Positions 10,346-20,320 are shown, numbered from the stretch's first letter. The stretch is 64,000 bases of DNA from Lautropia sp. (GCA_030527825.1 JAUNAC010000002.1:382001-446000); one strand, 5' to 3'. Translations and numbers: made by a program. Notes: generated from the letters alone by a model not told the origin.

Positions 10346-11626
10346 ATGGCGCTCATCGTACATAAATATGGCGGAACCTCGATGGGTTCGATCGAACGCA
10401 TTCAGAACGTGGCACGGCGGGTTGCCAAATGGCATCGTGCCGGTCACCGGATGGTTGTCGTTCCTTCGGCCATGGCTGGGGAAACAAACCGTCTGATTGA
10501 CCTGGCCAAGGCCATTCAGGCAGAGCCAGACCGTCGCGAACTCGACATGCTGGCATCCACTGGTGAGCAGGTATCGGTTGCTCTGCTGGCGATGGCGCTC
10601 AAGAGTATGGGGGTTGACGCCATCAGCTTCACCGGCTGGCAGGTGCCGATTCAGACGGATAATGCCTACACCAAGGCCCGAATCGAGACGATCGACGACC
10701 GGCGTATCCGCGAGAATCTGGATCGGGATCGGGTGGTCATCATCACCGGCTTTCAGGGAGTTGACCGGGACGGCAACATCACTACCCTTGGTCGGGGCGG
10801 ATCTGACACATCGGCCGTTGCAGTGGCCGCTGCCATCACGGCTGACGAGTGTCTGATCTACACCGACGTCGACGGTGTGTATACCACCGACCCCCGCATT
10901 GTTTCCAGCGCCCGTCGACTGGATTGCATCACCTTCGAGGAGATGCTCGAAATGGCCAGTATGGGGAGCAAGGTTCTGCAGACCCGTTCAGTCGAGTTTG
11001 CAGGCAAATACAAGGTCAAGACCCGTGTTCTTTCCAGCCTCACGCCGCCGGATATGCCGCTGGAAGAAGAAATGGTTTCGGGCACTTTGATCACCTTTGA
11101 AGAAGAAATGGATGGAACCAATATGGAGCAAGCAGTCATCTCTGGGATCGCCTTTCAGCGCGATGAAGCCAAGATCACACTGAACCGGGTGCCGGATGTG
11201 CCGGGTATTGCTTCGCGCATCCTTGGACCAGTTGCTCGGGCCAACATTGATGTTGACATGATCGTGCAAAATCAGGCGGTTAACGGTACAACCGATTTTT
11301 CTTTCACCGTCAACCAGAACGACTTCAAGCGCACCCTGAAGGTGCTGGAAGAGGAGGTGGTTCCTGGCCTGGGAGGAGGGGAAGTCAACGGCGATGCGTT
11401 GATCGCCAAGGTTTCCATCGTCGGTTTGGGCATGAAAAGTCACGCTGGCATTGCAGCACGCATGTTCGAATGTCTGGCCAGAGAGGGGATCAACATCCGC
11501 ATGATCTCTACCAGCGAGATCAAGACATCCGTGGTCATCGAGGACAAGTACCTGGAACTGGCCGTGCGTGCGCTGCACAAGGCATTTGGCCTGGAAGGTG
11601 AGGCTGTTGAAGAACGGGTTGTTTGA
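10346..11626 (+). CDS. lysC: Aspartate kinase
   Basis: Phosphorylates aspartate, the first step to lysine, threonine and methionine. The N-terminal kinase domain begins MALIVHKYGGTSMGSIERIQ (KYGGTS in place of KFGGTS) and contains TTLGRGGSDTSAVA; two C-terminal ACT domains (about residues 260-420) supply feedback control. Length 426 aa matches the class with alpha/beta regulatory ACT domains. The frame is open from 10067 but that part is not conserved. The 242 bp upstream hold an AT-rich patch with TATAAT at 10168-10173 but no good -35 box, so the promoter is only suspected. Confidence 0.95.
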   Translation: MALIVHKYGGTSMGSIERIQNVARRVAKWHRAGHRMVVVPSAMAGETNRLIDLAKAIQAEPDRRELDMLASTGEQVSVALLAMALKSMGVDAISFTGWQVPIQTDNAYTKARIETIDDRRIRENLDRDRVVIITGFQGVDRDGNITTLGRGGSDTSAVAVAAAITADECLIYTDVDGVYTTDPRIVSSARRLDCITFEEMLEMASMGSKVLQTRSVEFAGKYKVKTRVLSSLTPPDMPLEEEMVSGTLITFEEEMDGTNMEQAVISGIAFQRDEAKITLNRVPDVPGIASRILGPVARANIDVDMIVQNQAVNGTTDFSFTVNQNDFKRTLKVLEEEVVPGLGGGEVNGDALIAKVSIVGLGMKSHAGIAARMFECLAREGINIRMISTSEIKTSVVIEDKYLELAVRALHKAFGLEGEAVEERVV

Positions 11627-11768
11627 TGGTGCCCGCTGCTTCCGGGTTGGGAATACTTGAAAAACGTTCAGTTTTCTGTCATCATCAATCCTTTGAGGGG
11701 GCTTGATATCAGGCTCCCTGTCAATGGATCCCTGCACTATCCCTTTGGGGTGGTTCCGGGGTCTTATC

Positions 11769-11861
11769 GGAGACGTGACCGAGAGGCCGAAGGTGCTCCC
11801 CTGCTAAGGGAGTGTTTGCTCAAAAAGCGAACCGTGGGTTCGAATCCCACCGTCTCCGCCA
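11769..11861 (+). tRNA. tRNA-Ser (GCT)
   Basis: A 93-nt class II tRNA with encoded CCA. The acceptor stem GGAGACG pairs with CGTCTCC, the anticodon loop CTGCTAA gives anticodon GCT, there is a long variable arm, and the T-loop is GTTCGAATC. It lies between lysC and fhs and is followed by a strong terminator. Confidence 0.97.
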
Positions 11862-11866
11862 TATAC

Positions 11867-11901
11867 AGCCCGGATGGCCCTGTGCCTTCCGGGCTTTTTT
11901 C
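11867..11901 (+). terminator. Rho-independent terminator of tRNA-Ser
   Basis: Eight-base perfect stem AGCCCGGA/TCCGGGCT with a 13-nt loop followed by a run of six T. It starts five bases after the tRNA CCA end and stops 48 bp before fhs, so fhs needs its own promoter or readthrough. Confidence 0.9.
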
Positions 11902-11948
11902 ATGCCCAGTTCCTGATGCATCTTCCATTCCCGGAGAATAAGGCTGCT

Positions 11949-13691
11949 ATGCTTTCCGATATAGAAATTGCGCAACGGGCTCACCTCATGCGCATTGATT
12001 GTTTAGCTGCTCAAGCAGGCATTGCTGAAGAGGCGTTGGAACCTTACGGTCACTACAAGGGGAAACTTTCCCTGGATTGGCTGGACAGTCTGCCGGAGCG
12101 TTTCGATAGCCGTTTGATACTGGTCACCGGCATAAGTCCCACCCCGGCAGGGGAAGGCAAAACCACCCTGAGCATAGGCTTGGGAGACGCCCTGAACCGG
12201 ATAGGCAAAAAAGCCATGATTTGCCTGCGTGAGCCTTCCATGGGTCCCGTGTTCGGCATCAAGGGCGGAGCGGCTGGTGGTGGTTATGCCCAGGTTGTGC
12301 CCATGGAGGAGATTAACCTTCATTTCACGGGTGATTTTGCCGCCATCGCACAGGCGCACAACTTGCTCTCCGCTGCCATTGATAACCATATTCATCATGG
12401 CAATGCGCTTGATATTGATCCTGCCCGCATCAGCTGGAAGCGGGTCATCGACATGAATGACCGTGCGCTGCGCAGTACCGTGATCGGTCTTGGTGGTGCC
12501 ATCAATGGACAGCCACGCGAGGATGGTTTCGACATTGTGGTCGCCAGTGAAGTCATGGCCATTTTTTGCCTGGCGACTTCCTTGATGGATTTGCGCGAGC
12601 GTCTGGGACAGATCGTTTTCGGTCTTGATCGCCAGGGCAGACCGTTGCGTGCTCATCAGCTACAGGTGCATGGCGCCATGACGGTACTGTTGCGTGATGC
12701 AATCAAGCCCAACTTGGTGCAGACATTGGAAAACCATCCCGCCCTGATACATGGCGGGCCGTTTGCCAATATTGCTCACGGATGCAGTTCCGTCATTGCT
12801 ACTCGGGCCGGACTCAAGCTGGCGGACTATGTTGTGACGGAAGCGGGCTTCGGGGCAGACCTGGGGGCCGAGAAATTTCTGGATATCAAGTGCCGCAAGG
12901 CGGGTCTGTGGCCAGATGCATGTGTCATCGTCGCGACCATCCGTGCGCTGAAGTACAACGGCGGTTTGGCGATTGGGGCGCTGGGCAGCGAGCATCTGGA
13001 GGCATTGGCGAAAGGGCTGGCGAACCTGGAGCGTCATGCCGAGAACATGGCTGTGCAGTTTGGTCTTCCCACCCTGGTGGCTGTCAATCGTTTCGAGGCG
13101 GACACCGAAGCGGAAATCGAGCTCGTCAGACAGGCCATGCAGCGCCGGGGCATAGAGGTGGTGCTGGCTGAGCAATGGGCGCATGGTGGATCTGGTGCCG
13201 AGACACTCGCGCATGCCGTTGTGCGGGTGGTCGAATCCCGGCAAGCAGAAACAGCTCGGGATGCGACTGTCCCCCGGAAAGTGGCAGAGGCCGGGACGAC
13301 TGTCAGTCGTGATGCCGGATATCACGGACTCTACCCTGACGACATGCCGCTCTGGGAAAAGTTCAGAACAGTTGCCACCCGCATCTACGGCGCCAGCGAT
13401 GTCAGCGCACCGACCAAGGTGCGTCGTCAGATCGAGGAGTGGCAGACGCAGGGCTATGGCCACCTTCCTGTATGCATTGCCAAAACATCTGCCAGTTTTT
13501 CAACAGATCCCTCCCTGTTGGGTGCGCCCACTGGTCATGTCGTCAATGTCCGTGAGGCGCGTCTGGCGGCAGGGGCTGGTTTTGTCGTGATGATCTGTGG
13601 CGATCTGATGACCATGCCAGGGCTGCCGAGGAGCCCGGCAGCACAGCAAATAGATATCGGGTCAGACGGAAGGATCAAGGGCCTCTTTTGA
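11949..13691 (+). CDS. fhs: Formate--tetrahydrofolate ligase
   Basis: Makes 10-formyl-THF from formate, THF and ATP. The P-loop-like ATP site TPAGEGKTT is near residue 63, and the family segments [30 protein letters not shown] and [13 protein letters not shown] are all present. The start at 11949 ([17 protein letters not shown]) has AAGG 8 nt upstream; length 580 aa is close to the usual ~555-560, with an insertion of about 20 residues near residue 430 ([20 protein letters not shown]). folD, which makes the linked methenyl/methylene interconversion, is elsewhere in the window at 56 kb. Not all proteobacteria have fhs. Confidence 0.95.
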   Translation: MLSDIEIAQRAHLMRIDCLAAQAGIAEEALEPYGHYKGKLSLDWLDSLPERFDSRLILVTGISPTPAGEGKTTLSIGLGDALNRIGKKAMICLREPSMGPVFGIKGGAAGGGYAQVVPMEEINLHFTGDFAAIAQAHNLLSAAIDNHIHHGNALDIDPARISWKRVIDMNDRALRSTVIGLGGAINGQPREDGFDIVVASEVMAIFCLATSLMDLRERLGQIVFGLDRQGRPLRAHQLQVHGAMTVLLRDAIKPNLVQTLENHPALIHGGPFANIAHGCSSVIATRAGLKLADYVVTEAGFGADLGAEKFLDIKCRKAGLWPDACVIVATIRALKYNGGLAIGALGSEHLEALAKGLANLERHAENMAVQFGLPTLVAVNRFEADTEAEIELVRQAMQRRGIEVVLAEQWAHGGSGAETLAHAVVRVVESRQAETARDATVPRKVAEAGTTVSRDAGYHGLYPDDMPLWEKFRTVATRIYGASDVSAPTKVRRQIEEWQTQGYGHLPVCIAKTSASFSTDPSLLGAPTGHVVNVREARLAAGAGFVVMICGDLMTMPGLPRSPAAQQIDIGSDGRIKGLF

Positions 13692-13710
13692 GTGGCTCAA
13701 GCCCGCATGG

Positions 13711-14604
13711 TCAGACGGGATGGCGGAACCGCTCGATTTCCTCAGCCGAAATCTGTGGCGTCGGGCCAATGTGAGTCGCCACCAGCGCGCCCAGGGCGCA
13801 GGCGAAGTCCAGTGATTCGTCGGGCGAGGCACCATTGAGTTGCTTGTAAAGCAGGCCGGCCAGGAAACTGTCGCCCGATCCGACCGTATCGGCGACTTCC
13901 ACACGGAAACCGGTATGGAAATACATTTCGTCATGGGCAAAATAGAGTGCACCATGAGGACCCAGCGTCACACATACCTGATTGACCCCGGCATACTTGG
14001 CCAGAAACCGTACATTCTGGTCAATGGAGCGGTGCCGGGAGCCCAGGGAAACGGCTAATTCATACAGCTCATCGTCATTGAGCTTGACAAGATCTGCCCG
14101 CTTCATGAGCGACACGATGCGTTCATGGGTATAGTGCGGCGGTCGCATATTGACATCAAAGACCCGGAAGGTGTTCGCAGCCGTTGCCTTGTCGAGCACG
14201 GTTTCCAGGGTATGGCGTGTGACCGGATCCCTGGCACACAGGCTGCCATAGACAAATGCATCTGATTCCGCTACACGCTCCAGTGCATTGGCCTGAATCT
14301 CGATCCGATCCCAGGCGCAAGGATAAACAATGTCATAACTAGCGACACCGCAGTTATTGATCGAGACTTCCACCAGGCTGGTGGGTTGATCGGGACAGAT
14401 CTGCAGGAAACGGGTGGCAACGTCCTTTTCCTGAATTTGCTCAAGCAGGGCTTCACCATTGGCATCATTTCCACGGCTGCTGATGATGGCGCAGTCAGCA
14501 CCAAGTGCACGCAGTCGAACCAGTACGTTGAGTGGTGCACCGCCCAGAACTTTGCCACTAGGCAAGTTGTCCCACAGCACTTCTCCAAAGCTGGTGATCT
14601 TCAT
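13711..14604 (-). CDS. PfkB-family carbohydrate kinase (fructokinase-like)
   Basis: Ribokinase/PfkB sugar kinase. An N-terminal FGEVLWDNLPSGKVLGGAPL matches bacterial fructokinases, and the C-terminal signature is DTVGSGDSFLAGLLY, with the catalytic Asp of GSGDS (Ser replaces the usual Ala in GAGDS). Length 297 aa is normal. It is 95 bp downstream of the sugar aminotransferase gene on the same strand and shares its lower GC, so it may belong to the glycan cluster, though the known pathway needs no such kinase; a fructose-catabolic role is equally possible. It converges on fhs. Confidence 0.85.
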   Translation of the reverse strand: MKITSFGEVLWDNLPSGKVLGGAPLNVLVRLRALGADCAIISSRGNDANGEALLEQIQEKDVATRFLQICPDQPTSLVEVSINNCGVASYDIVYPCAWDRIEIQANALERVAESDAFVYGSLCARDPVTRHTLETVLDKATAANTFRVFDVNMRPPHYTHERIVSLMKRADLVKLNDDELYELAVSLGSRHRSIDQNVRFLAKYAGVNQVCVTLGPHGALYFAHDEMYFHTGFRVEVADTVGSGDSFLAGLLYKQLNGASPDESLDFACALGALVATHIGPTPQISAEEIERFRHPV

Positions 14605-14699
14605 GACGGATATTTCCGGTTGGGGATATGGTCATGAATCTACCCGAATTTTCGTGTACCGATATGAAAAACCCGGGATCCACAGCGCAAGCCGCCAGA

Positions 14700-15893
14700 T
14701 TATGCCGCAATATTCTGTGAAGTAGTCCGACCTCCCGGAAGAGACTGGTGAGCGTATGCACTAGATGCCGCCAATACCTGGCAGGCAGATCGTACCCCAT
14801 CTATGACCCGCAGTACTTGTTGATCCGAGAGTGTTGGGCCCATCGGCAGGCTCAGAACCTCGCGCGCATACTGTTCGGCCAGAGGGTAATCCTGCTGACT
14901 AACCGGATGCTGCCGATAAGCACCCTGTCGATGTACCGGCGTCGGATAGTGGATCAATGTCTGGATCCCTTGCTCGGAAAGGTATGCCGCCAGACGGTCG
15001 CGCTGCGGATGCCTGATTACGAAAAGGTGCCAGGCAGATTGGCAGACCGGAGTGTCCTGCGGTGGCAGTGTCAGGCCGGATAGATCCTGCAGCCCCAGTC
15101 GATAGGTTGTCGCTATATCCATTCTCCGCCGATTGTCTCGATCCAGGGTCTTGAGTTTTTCGTGTAAAAAAGCAGCCTGCAGTTCGTCCATCCGTGAATT
15201 GAATCCGGCGAGTTCATGGACATACTTTTTCTGGGAACCATAGTTACGCAGCAGACGTACCCGGTAGGCCAGCTCATCGTCGTTGGTTGTGACGGCTCCT
15301 GCATCACCCAATGCGCCCAGATTTTTACCGGGATAGAAACTGAATCCTGCTGCATGACCAAGGCTTCCGCATGCATTGCCATGATAGTGTGCCCCGTGTG
15401 CCTGCGCAGCGTCCTCCAGAACCTTCAGCCCGTACCGGTCTGCCAGCGTCATGATGGGTGTCATATCAACCGGGCGACCATACAGATGCACTACGAGAAT
15501 GGCACGGGTTCGCGGAGTAATGGCTGCTTCGATCCGCGACGGATCAATCCCAAAGTCGCCTGGTGCGGGTTCGACCGGAACAGGGGTGGCTCCTGTGGCG
15601 CTGATGGCCAGCCAGGTAGCAATATAAGTATGGCTTGGTACGATGACTTCATCTCCATCACCAATACGCCAGCCACGTAGTGCCAGATGCAGTGCATCAA
15701 GTCCGTTTGCAACCGAAATGCAATGCCGGGTGCCACAATACTCGGCATATGCGGTTTCAAACGCAGTGGTTTCTTCTCCCAGCAAGACCCAGCCGCTGTC
15801 CAGAACACGATCGAATGCTTCACGGAATGCCAGACGGTGACGGTCATTAATGCCTTTCAGATCGAGAAAGGGAATAGGTGATTTCGTATCCAT
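14700..15893 (-). CDS. DegT/DnrJ/EryC1/StrS sugar aminotransferase (FdtB/QdtB-like)
   Basis: PLP-dependent nucleotide-sugar aminotransferase. It shows the N-terminal [24 protein letters not shown], the Asp of [11 protein letters not shown] and the PLP lysine in [16 protein letters not shown]. Next to an FdtA-type ketoisomerase the natural substrate is a dTDP-3-keto-6-deoxyhexose, giving dTDP-3-amino-3,6-dideoxy-galactose or -glucose. Length 397 aa is slightly long because of a C-terminal tail. The ATG at 15893 is chosen over the open frame from 15941 as it begins the conserved domain. Regiospecificity is inferred from context only. Confidence 0.88.
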   Translation of the reverse strand: MDTKSPIPFLDLKGINDRHRLAFREAFDRVLDSGWVLLGEETTAFETAYAEYCGTRHCISVANGLDALHLALRGWRIGDGDEVIVPSHTYIATWLAISATGATPVPVEPAPGDFGIDPSRIEAAITPRTRAILVVHLYGRPVDMTPIMTLADRYGLKVLEDAAQAHGAHYHGNACGSLGHAAGFSFYPGKNLGALGDAGAVTTNDDELAYRVRLLRNYGSQKKYVHELAGFNSRMDELQAAFLHEKLKTLDRDNRRRMDIATTYRLGLQDLSGLTLPPQDTPVCQSAWHLFVIRHPQRDRLAAYLSEQGIQTLIHYPTPVHRQGAYRQHPVSQQDYPLAEQYAREVLSLPMGPTLSDQQVLRVIDGVRSACQVLAASSAYAHQSLPGGRTTSQNIAA

Positions 15894-16102
15894 GTGAGCG
15901 TCGTGATGGGAGCGTGGAAAACTGTCGCATGAGAGACGCATATATTGGGTTGACAGCTGCCAGCTTGTGAGGAGAGCACAACTACCCCCGCCATTTGTTG
16001 CAGAGGGGATGAACGGCCTGATGCCGGGACAGCCGGTTCATCGGTCTGCAGCTTTGTGGCGAATTTTGTCAGACCAGCTACCGGTGCCGCCTGGCGTCTC
16101 AT

Positions 16103-16654
16103 TCACTGGATGTTGAGAACTAGCTCTTCGTTGAAAGAATGTCCCTCTCTATGGGCATCCAGTGCTGGCGTGGCCAATGGCACGGTGTCCCCAGGGGGGG
16201 CCGCGACGACAGCATGTGTCAGAGCGTGCTGCTGATTCTGTGCGCGGTGACGGCTATGCACATCCAGCATGAAATCACTGTAATTACGAATGTAGTCGGC
16301 TTCATCGTAGCATTCGGATGCAAGTACCATGCATACACTTCCGGATGAAAAATTGTCGAGCTCCCGCCAGGTCATGGGAGGAATATAGAGCCCTTCATAG
16401 GAGCGGTTCAGGTGGAATCTTTTTCGGTCAAATCCGTCGTCCAGCACAATGTCGAAACTGCCGGAAATAGCAATGATGAACTCATGCAAAGCGCGATGGG
16501 AATGCCCTCCGCGCTCGGAACCACCCGGTACGTCGTACAGATAGTAGACGCGCCGGATATCAAACGGAACCTGCCGTCCACCCTCCACAAAGGTCAGGTT
16601 GCCGCGCGGATCATGAATCTTGGGGAGCTGCAGTGTCACGCAATCGACCAACAT
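16103..16654 (-). CDS. fdtA: dTDP-4-oxo-6-deoxyhexose 3,4-ketoisomerase (FdtA/WxcM-like)
   Basis: Cupin-fold isomerase that turns dTDP-4-keto-6-deoxyglucose into the 3-keto sugar. Family features are LPKIHDPRGNLTFVEGGRQV, the active-site region GGSERGGHSHRALHEF with the paired histidines, DIVLDDG and LYIPPMTWRELDNF, and the ECYDEADYIRNY motif near the end of the domain. FdtA proteins are about 140 aa; here a tail of about 50 residues (after HSRHRAQNQ) is added, without recognised similarity. It starts 23 bp after the stop of the upstream flavoprotein-like gene, suggesting co-transcription. dTDP-glucose synthesis genes (rmlAB) are not in the window. Confidence 0.88.
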   Translation of the reverse strand: MLVDCVTLQLPKIHDPRGNLTFVEGGRQVPFDIRRVYYLYDVPGGSERGGHSHRALHEFIIAISGSFDIVLDDGFDRKRFHLNRSYEGLYIPPMTWRELDNFSSGSVCMVLASECYDEADYIRNYSDFMLDVHSRHRAQNQQHALTHAVVAAPPGDTVPLATPALDAHREGHSFNEELVLNIQ

Positions 16655-16677
16655 AATTTTTTACCTTGCAGTGGTAG

Positions 16678-18264
16678 TTACTGGAAAAGAGAGTGTGCTG
16701 CTGCACAGGGCGTAGAAGTCGCCGGGACAGCGAGCAGTTCGCCCTGATCCAGCATGCTGTGCTTGCTGGCGCGTTGCGCCAATTGGAGTCCCTGCACAAT
16801 CTGGTCAGACAGACCAAATGCAAATGGGCCGGCCGAGGCAGCAAGCAGCTCGACACCAGTCAATACCGACTGCAGCCGGGCACGGTTTTCAAGAAAAGCT
16901 GTGACAGATCGGGAAGTTGGCAGAGGCAAGGCGCCTGAAAATCGCTTGACCTCAAAGTTCTTTACCCGCACATGTGCATTGATCACGCCCGTAAGGCTCA
17001 GGTCATGCAACATCGCTGCCATGACCGCTGCGTCATCATGCAGGTTGATGTCCGGGTGCTGGATGGAAAAACGGTTCGGATTGGCTTCGATCACCAGATG
17101 CATGACACCGGGATCAGTTGGTGCGCCACAGGCTGTGCTGTTGGTGACACGGTAAATGCCGGTATCACCGGATACCATATGCAGCACGCTGATGACATTT
17201 CGAACCTGATCGGTGGGAATGCTGCAGAAACCGATCAGCAGTGGCAGTCTGTCGCCTGATTCGGGCGCGGCAAACTGTGCCGTAACCCGCAATCCGTGGG
17301 CGGGAGTCAGTGCCCAGCCAAGCCGTTCTGTATGAATATCTCCGTGTTGCGCGGTTCGAATGATGAATTCATCCGGAGTGCGCTGAATGTGATGAATCTG
17401 GTCATCGATCAGGCAGATTCGATGATCGGATCGCACCATCAGGGCAAGTTGCTGACAGAGCGCCGATATCGTTCCGTGCACGGGATAATTAAAGACTGTT
17501 GCGGGTAACTGACTAGTGTTGTGATGGTCAGACAGGATATCCAGCAGCGTCTGAGGCCAATACAATGGCAGCCATGGCAGTCGGTGGTATAGCGCGAGGA
17601 TGTCGCTGGCATCGCGGTTCAGAACCTGATGAGCAAACGGTGCAAACAGTGTGTTGTGCAGGGTTTGGCCATGAATATTTCTGGACAGTGTGTCGGCGTC
17701 AAAGGCAGCATGCGGCTGGGTCAGATGCCAGTCAGGCGCAGGGGATCCATCCAGCGGCCACGCGCGTTTGTTGGCGGGATGCCAGATGGCAGTATCGGGT
17801 CTGATCGCCTGGCTGATGACGGACAGCTCACGATGGATGGCGGCTGAATTTGATAGATGATGCAAGGCCGACATACCGTTGGCGAGCATCATGTCGGGCA
17901 GAATTTTTCCATCAACCCACATACGCGGGGAACTGATCGGTCTGGTGGCCTGCATGCCATGTATGTAACGTCGAATGACACTACAAAATCGGCCCACGTC
18001 ATTGCGTACCATTGGATCGTAGCTGTCGAGCCGCGGAGACTGCGATGGCTCGGAAAATGAGCTGAATTCATACAGCACCATGCCGCAGTCAACGCGCCGC
18101 CCTTGTACAGATGCACCGGCAAAATAGCCGCCCAAAGGCCCTCCGGGATTGATGATGGTGGTTGGCAACCCCCGATGAGCACGTTCTGTTGCGGCAATCA
18201 GCACCGATAGTGCATTGCCGACCAGGGTCAGAGACGAGGAATGGCGACATGTGGCGGAGGTCAT
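16678..18264 (-). CDS. Uncharacterised FAD/NAD(P)-binding-like protein in sugar cluster
   Basis: A 528-aa protein I do not recognise with confidence. The N-terminus has a hydrophobic strand and a weakly conserved dinucleotide-binding turn (LTLVGNALSVLIAATE) followed by PTTIINPGGPLGGYFAG and VDCGMVLYEF, a layout like that of UDP-galactopyranose-mutase/amine-oxidase-type flavoproteins, but the canonical GxGxxG is degenerate. The middle and end show no motif I know. The ATG at 18264 is preferred over a TTG at 18276. It lies between the methyltransferase and fdtA, so a step on the same sugar or its acceptor is inferred. Flavin binding is unproven. Confidence 0.6.
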   Translation of the reverse strand: MTSATCRHSSSLTLVGNALSVLIAATERAHRGLPTTIINPGGPLGGYFAGASVQGRRVDCGMVLYEFSSFSEPSQSPRLDSYDPMVRNDVGRFCSVIRRYIHGMQATRPISSPRMWVDGKILPDMMLANGMSALHHLSNSAAIHRELSVISQAIRPDTAIWHPANKRAWPLDGSPAPDWHLTQPHAAFDADTLSRNIHGQTLHNTLFAPFAHQVLNRDASDILALYHRLPWLPLYWPQTLLDILSDHHNTSQLPATVFNYPVHGTISALCQQLALMVRSDHRICLIDDQIHHIQRTPDEFIIRTAQHGDIHTERLGWALTPAHGLRVTAQFAAPESGDRLPLLIGFCSIPTDQVRNVISVLHMVSGDTGIYRVTNSTACGAPTDPGVMHLVIEANPNRFSIQHPDINLHDDAAVMAAMLHDLSLTGVINAHVRVKNFEVKRFSGALPLPTSRSVTAFLENRARLQSVLTGVELLAASAGPFAFGLSDQIVQGLQLAQRASKHSMLDQGELLAVPATSTPCAAAHSLFQ

Positions 18265-18332
18265 TTTGGTTCGCAATGAAGGGCGATCGTGGAAATGGCA
18301 GGGCGATGGATGGTGATGTCTGGAGTTGAGAG

Positions 18333-19112
18333 TTAGCGTAATTCAGGTGCCAGATTCAGGTATATCTCGGAACCTAGACCGGGCATGTATTTTTCGATCC
18401 CCATGAGTCCCTCCAGTATCTGTTCATTGATCAGACCCTGGTTCATAAGTGTTTGCATCTGATCATGAGTAAATGGTTTGATGAAATAGGATCCCTGGCC
18501 GATTACCTGGTATCCACACGCCTGGCACAGGCTGACCAGTTGCTCGATGTCAAAAGTAGCGTGCTGATGCAACAGTTGCTGGCGGTCTGATAGACGATAG
18601 ATATCGTCGATCAATCCCATTTCCAGTGCCAGAAGGCGGTGCACGGAACGTGCATTGGGAACATTGATGTGCAGTCGCGTCTGGGAATCGCAGAGCTCAT
18701 GCAAGTTCATGAGCACATCTTGAGGGTTGGGAATCTCGTGCAGCAGCCCGGATACCACGATGGCATCAAAGGTGCCTGCCGACAATTCTCCTGCCGCACA
18801 GGCGTGTTCAAGATAGTCCGTAATGATTGTGATGCGGGAATCATCTTTCGACAGGTTGCGTGCATTCCGAGAGAATTGTGAGCCTGGCTCAACAATGACG
18901 AAATGCTCGAAGTCGGTATATTCCGTAAAAAGAGGCACCATGCCACAGCCAACTTCCAATACCCGTTTTGCCTGCCAGGATTTGAGCTGTGCAACTACAA
19001 TGCGCTTGCGGAGGGCTGCCTGTATGGGTTCGAACGAAGCCTGTTGATAGGCAGCTTCATAGTGCGCTATGTCCCGGTTGGTCGCGGTAGTCGTACGATT
19101 GGCAGTCAACAT
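18333..19112 (-). CDS. Class I SAM-dependent methyltransferase
   Basis: A Rossmann methyltransferase of about 259 aa. Motif I is VLEVGCGMVPLF (residues ~48-60), followed by HFVIVEPGSQ (acidic residue of motif II) and DAIVVSGLLHEIPNPQDVL (motif IV region). A C-terminal segment of about 80 residues is not recognised. The ATG at 19112 (MLTANRTTTATNRDIAHY) is chosen; the frame is open to 19265. It sits in the low-GC sugar cluster, so O- or N-methylation of a sugar or its carrier is the likely role, by context only. Confidence 0.82.
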   Translation of the reverse strand: MLTANRTTTATNRDIAHYEAAYQQASFEPIQAALRKRIVVAQLKSWQAKRVLEVGCGMVPLFTEYTDFEHFVIVEPGSQFSRNARNLSKDDSRITIITDYLEHACAAGELSAGTFDAIVVSGLLHEIPNPQDVLMNLHELCDSQTRLHINVPNARSVHRLLALEMGLIDDIYRLSDRQQLLHQHATFDIEQLVSLCQACGYQVIGQGSYFIKPFTHDQMQTLMNQGLINEQILEGLMGIEKYMPGLGSEIYLNLAPELR

Positions 19113-19279
19113 ATGGTGTTTGCCTGTGTCAGGACTCTGTCCAGTTCTGAAGCTTTCAGGAAGTGGTTCGACGAACTGAATGGTGCATGATGAAAAATCC
19201 TCTTTGTAAACGGGGAGATTCAGTGGTCCTTGATCCTGTCTGGACGGAGCCAATTGCTGCAACAATCAGACATTCGCAA

Positions 19280-20320
19280 TCAGGACAGATCAAGAACCAG
19301 TGTCTGCAGGATAGTGCTACGGGCCCCAAACATTTCCTTGTGTCGAAGTAGTCCTTCGTTAAGTACGCGTCCTTCATCCTCTGTTGAGGTCCCGAAGCTG
19401 AACCAACGCTGCCCGCGCGCTCTTGCCATGTTTATGCAGTGCTCCAGAATGGCGTGTTGAGCGCGCGTCTCGAAGCCTGCAGGACTCGACGCAAGGTATT
19501 GCGTGTGCGTGACGCCTGCATAGTGGAACAGGACGACACCCGCCTGAATCTTGGACGATGTCACTGGAAGCTGCTCACGAACAGGTGGTGCTTCCGCAGG
19601 GGGCCTGTGTTCACTGATCTGGTCCATGGCGGTCGACTGTGTCTGCCAGGCACCTATCATTTCCAGTTCTGGAAAATTCTGGGCGAGATATTCGATTTCA
19701 GATAGAGAGTGAACCGGGTTCACGCTATGACGACTTCGCAGGGTTTCCGTCAATAGTGGCCAATAGGTGGACCAATGTACGGTGCCAACCGTGATACCGG
19801 CCCGCCGGGCCAGATTCAGCGCGTGATTTTTCTGACTGGACGTTGGTGCAGCGCGGCCCAGATCCAGGGTGCTGGATACCAGTGTCTGGTCGACGCGCGC
19901 GCCCAGACGGTGCAGCGCGTACAGATCATCTTCACTGGGCAAGCGATGGTATATGTGAGGAATGGCTTTGTAACGCAGTTGTGTGAACCCCTGGTGGGGG
20001 AGCCATTCCGCCAGCGCCTGAAAGATGGCCAGCACCTGGGCGCAGCCTATTTTCTCCGCCATGACCATGCCACCAAAGGTTAACCCGCCATGACTGATGC
20101 ACAGGTCGCCGCTCGGCGTGCGCACCCGATTTGCCGGAATAACGGCCAGGATGGCTGCCTTGCTGTCTGTCGCTCGAACAATGATGGATGCATCCTCAAA
20201 GCGATCTGCGTGATAGTCCATGTATTTCCGCTGGAACAGAAATACGCCATTTCGGCTGCGTTGCACGAAAGCATCCCATTCGGACTGCTCAGTGGGGGTG
20301 TAGAACCGGATATTGAACAT
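19280..20320 (-). CDS. FemAB/GNAT-fold acyltransferase-like protein
   Basis: About 346 aa. The N-terminus (MFNIRFYTPTEQSEWDAFVQ) and the block GVFLFQRKYMDYHADRFEDA resemble proteins annotated as GNAT-family acetyltransferases of the FemAB-like superfamily in polysaccharide clusters; the C-terminal half contains a GVVLFHYAGVTHTQYLASS segment that fits a second GNAT-like subdomain with an acyl-acceptor site. In this setting it could acylate the 3-amino sugar, a job done in known Fdt/Qdt pathways by a hexapeptide-repeat transferase that is absent here. Assignment is by pattern and context. Confidence 0.65.
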   Translation of the reverse strand: MFNIRFYTPTEQSEWDAFVQRSRNGVFLFQRKYMDYHADRFEDASIIVRATDSKAAILAVIPANRVRTPSGDLCISHGGLTFGGMVMAEKIGCAQVLAIFQALAEWLPHQGFTQLRYKAIPHIYHRLPSEDDLYALHRLGARVDQTLVSSTLDLGRAAPTSSQKNHALNLARRAGITVGTVHWSTYWPLLTETLRSRHSVNPVHSLSEIEYLAQNFPELEMIGAWQTQSTAMDQISEHRPPAEAPPVREQLPVTSSKIQAGVVLFHYAGVTHTQYLASSPAGFETRAQHAILEHCINMARARGQRWFSFGTSTEDEGRVLNEGLLRHKEMFGARSTILQTLVLDLS

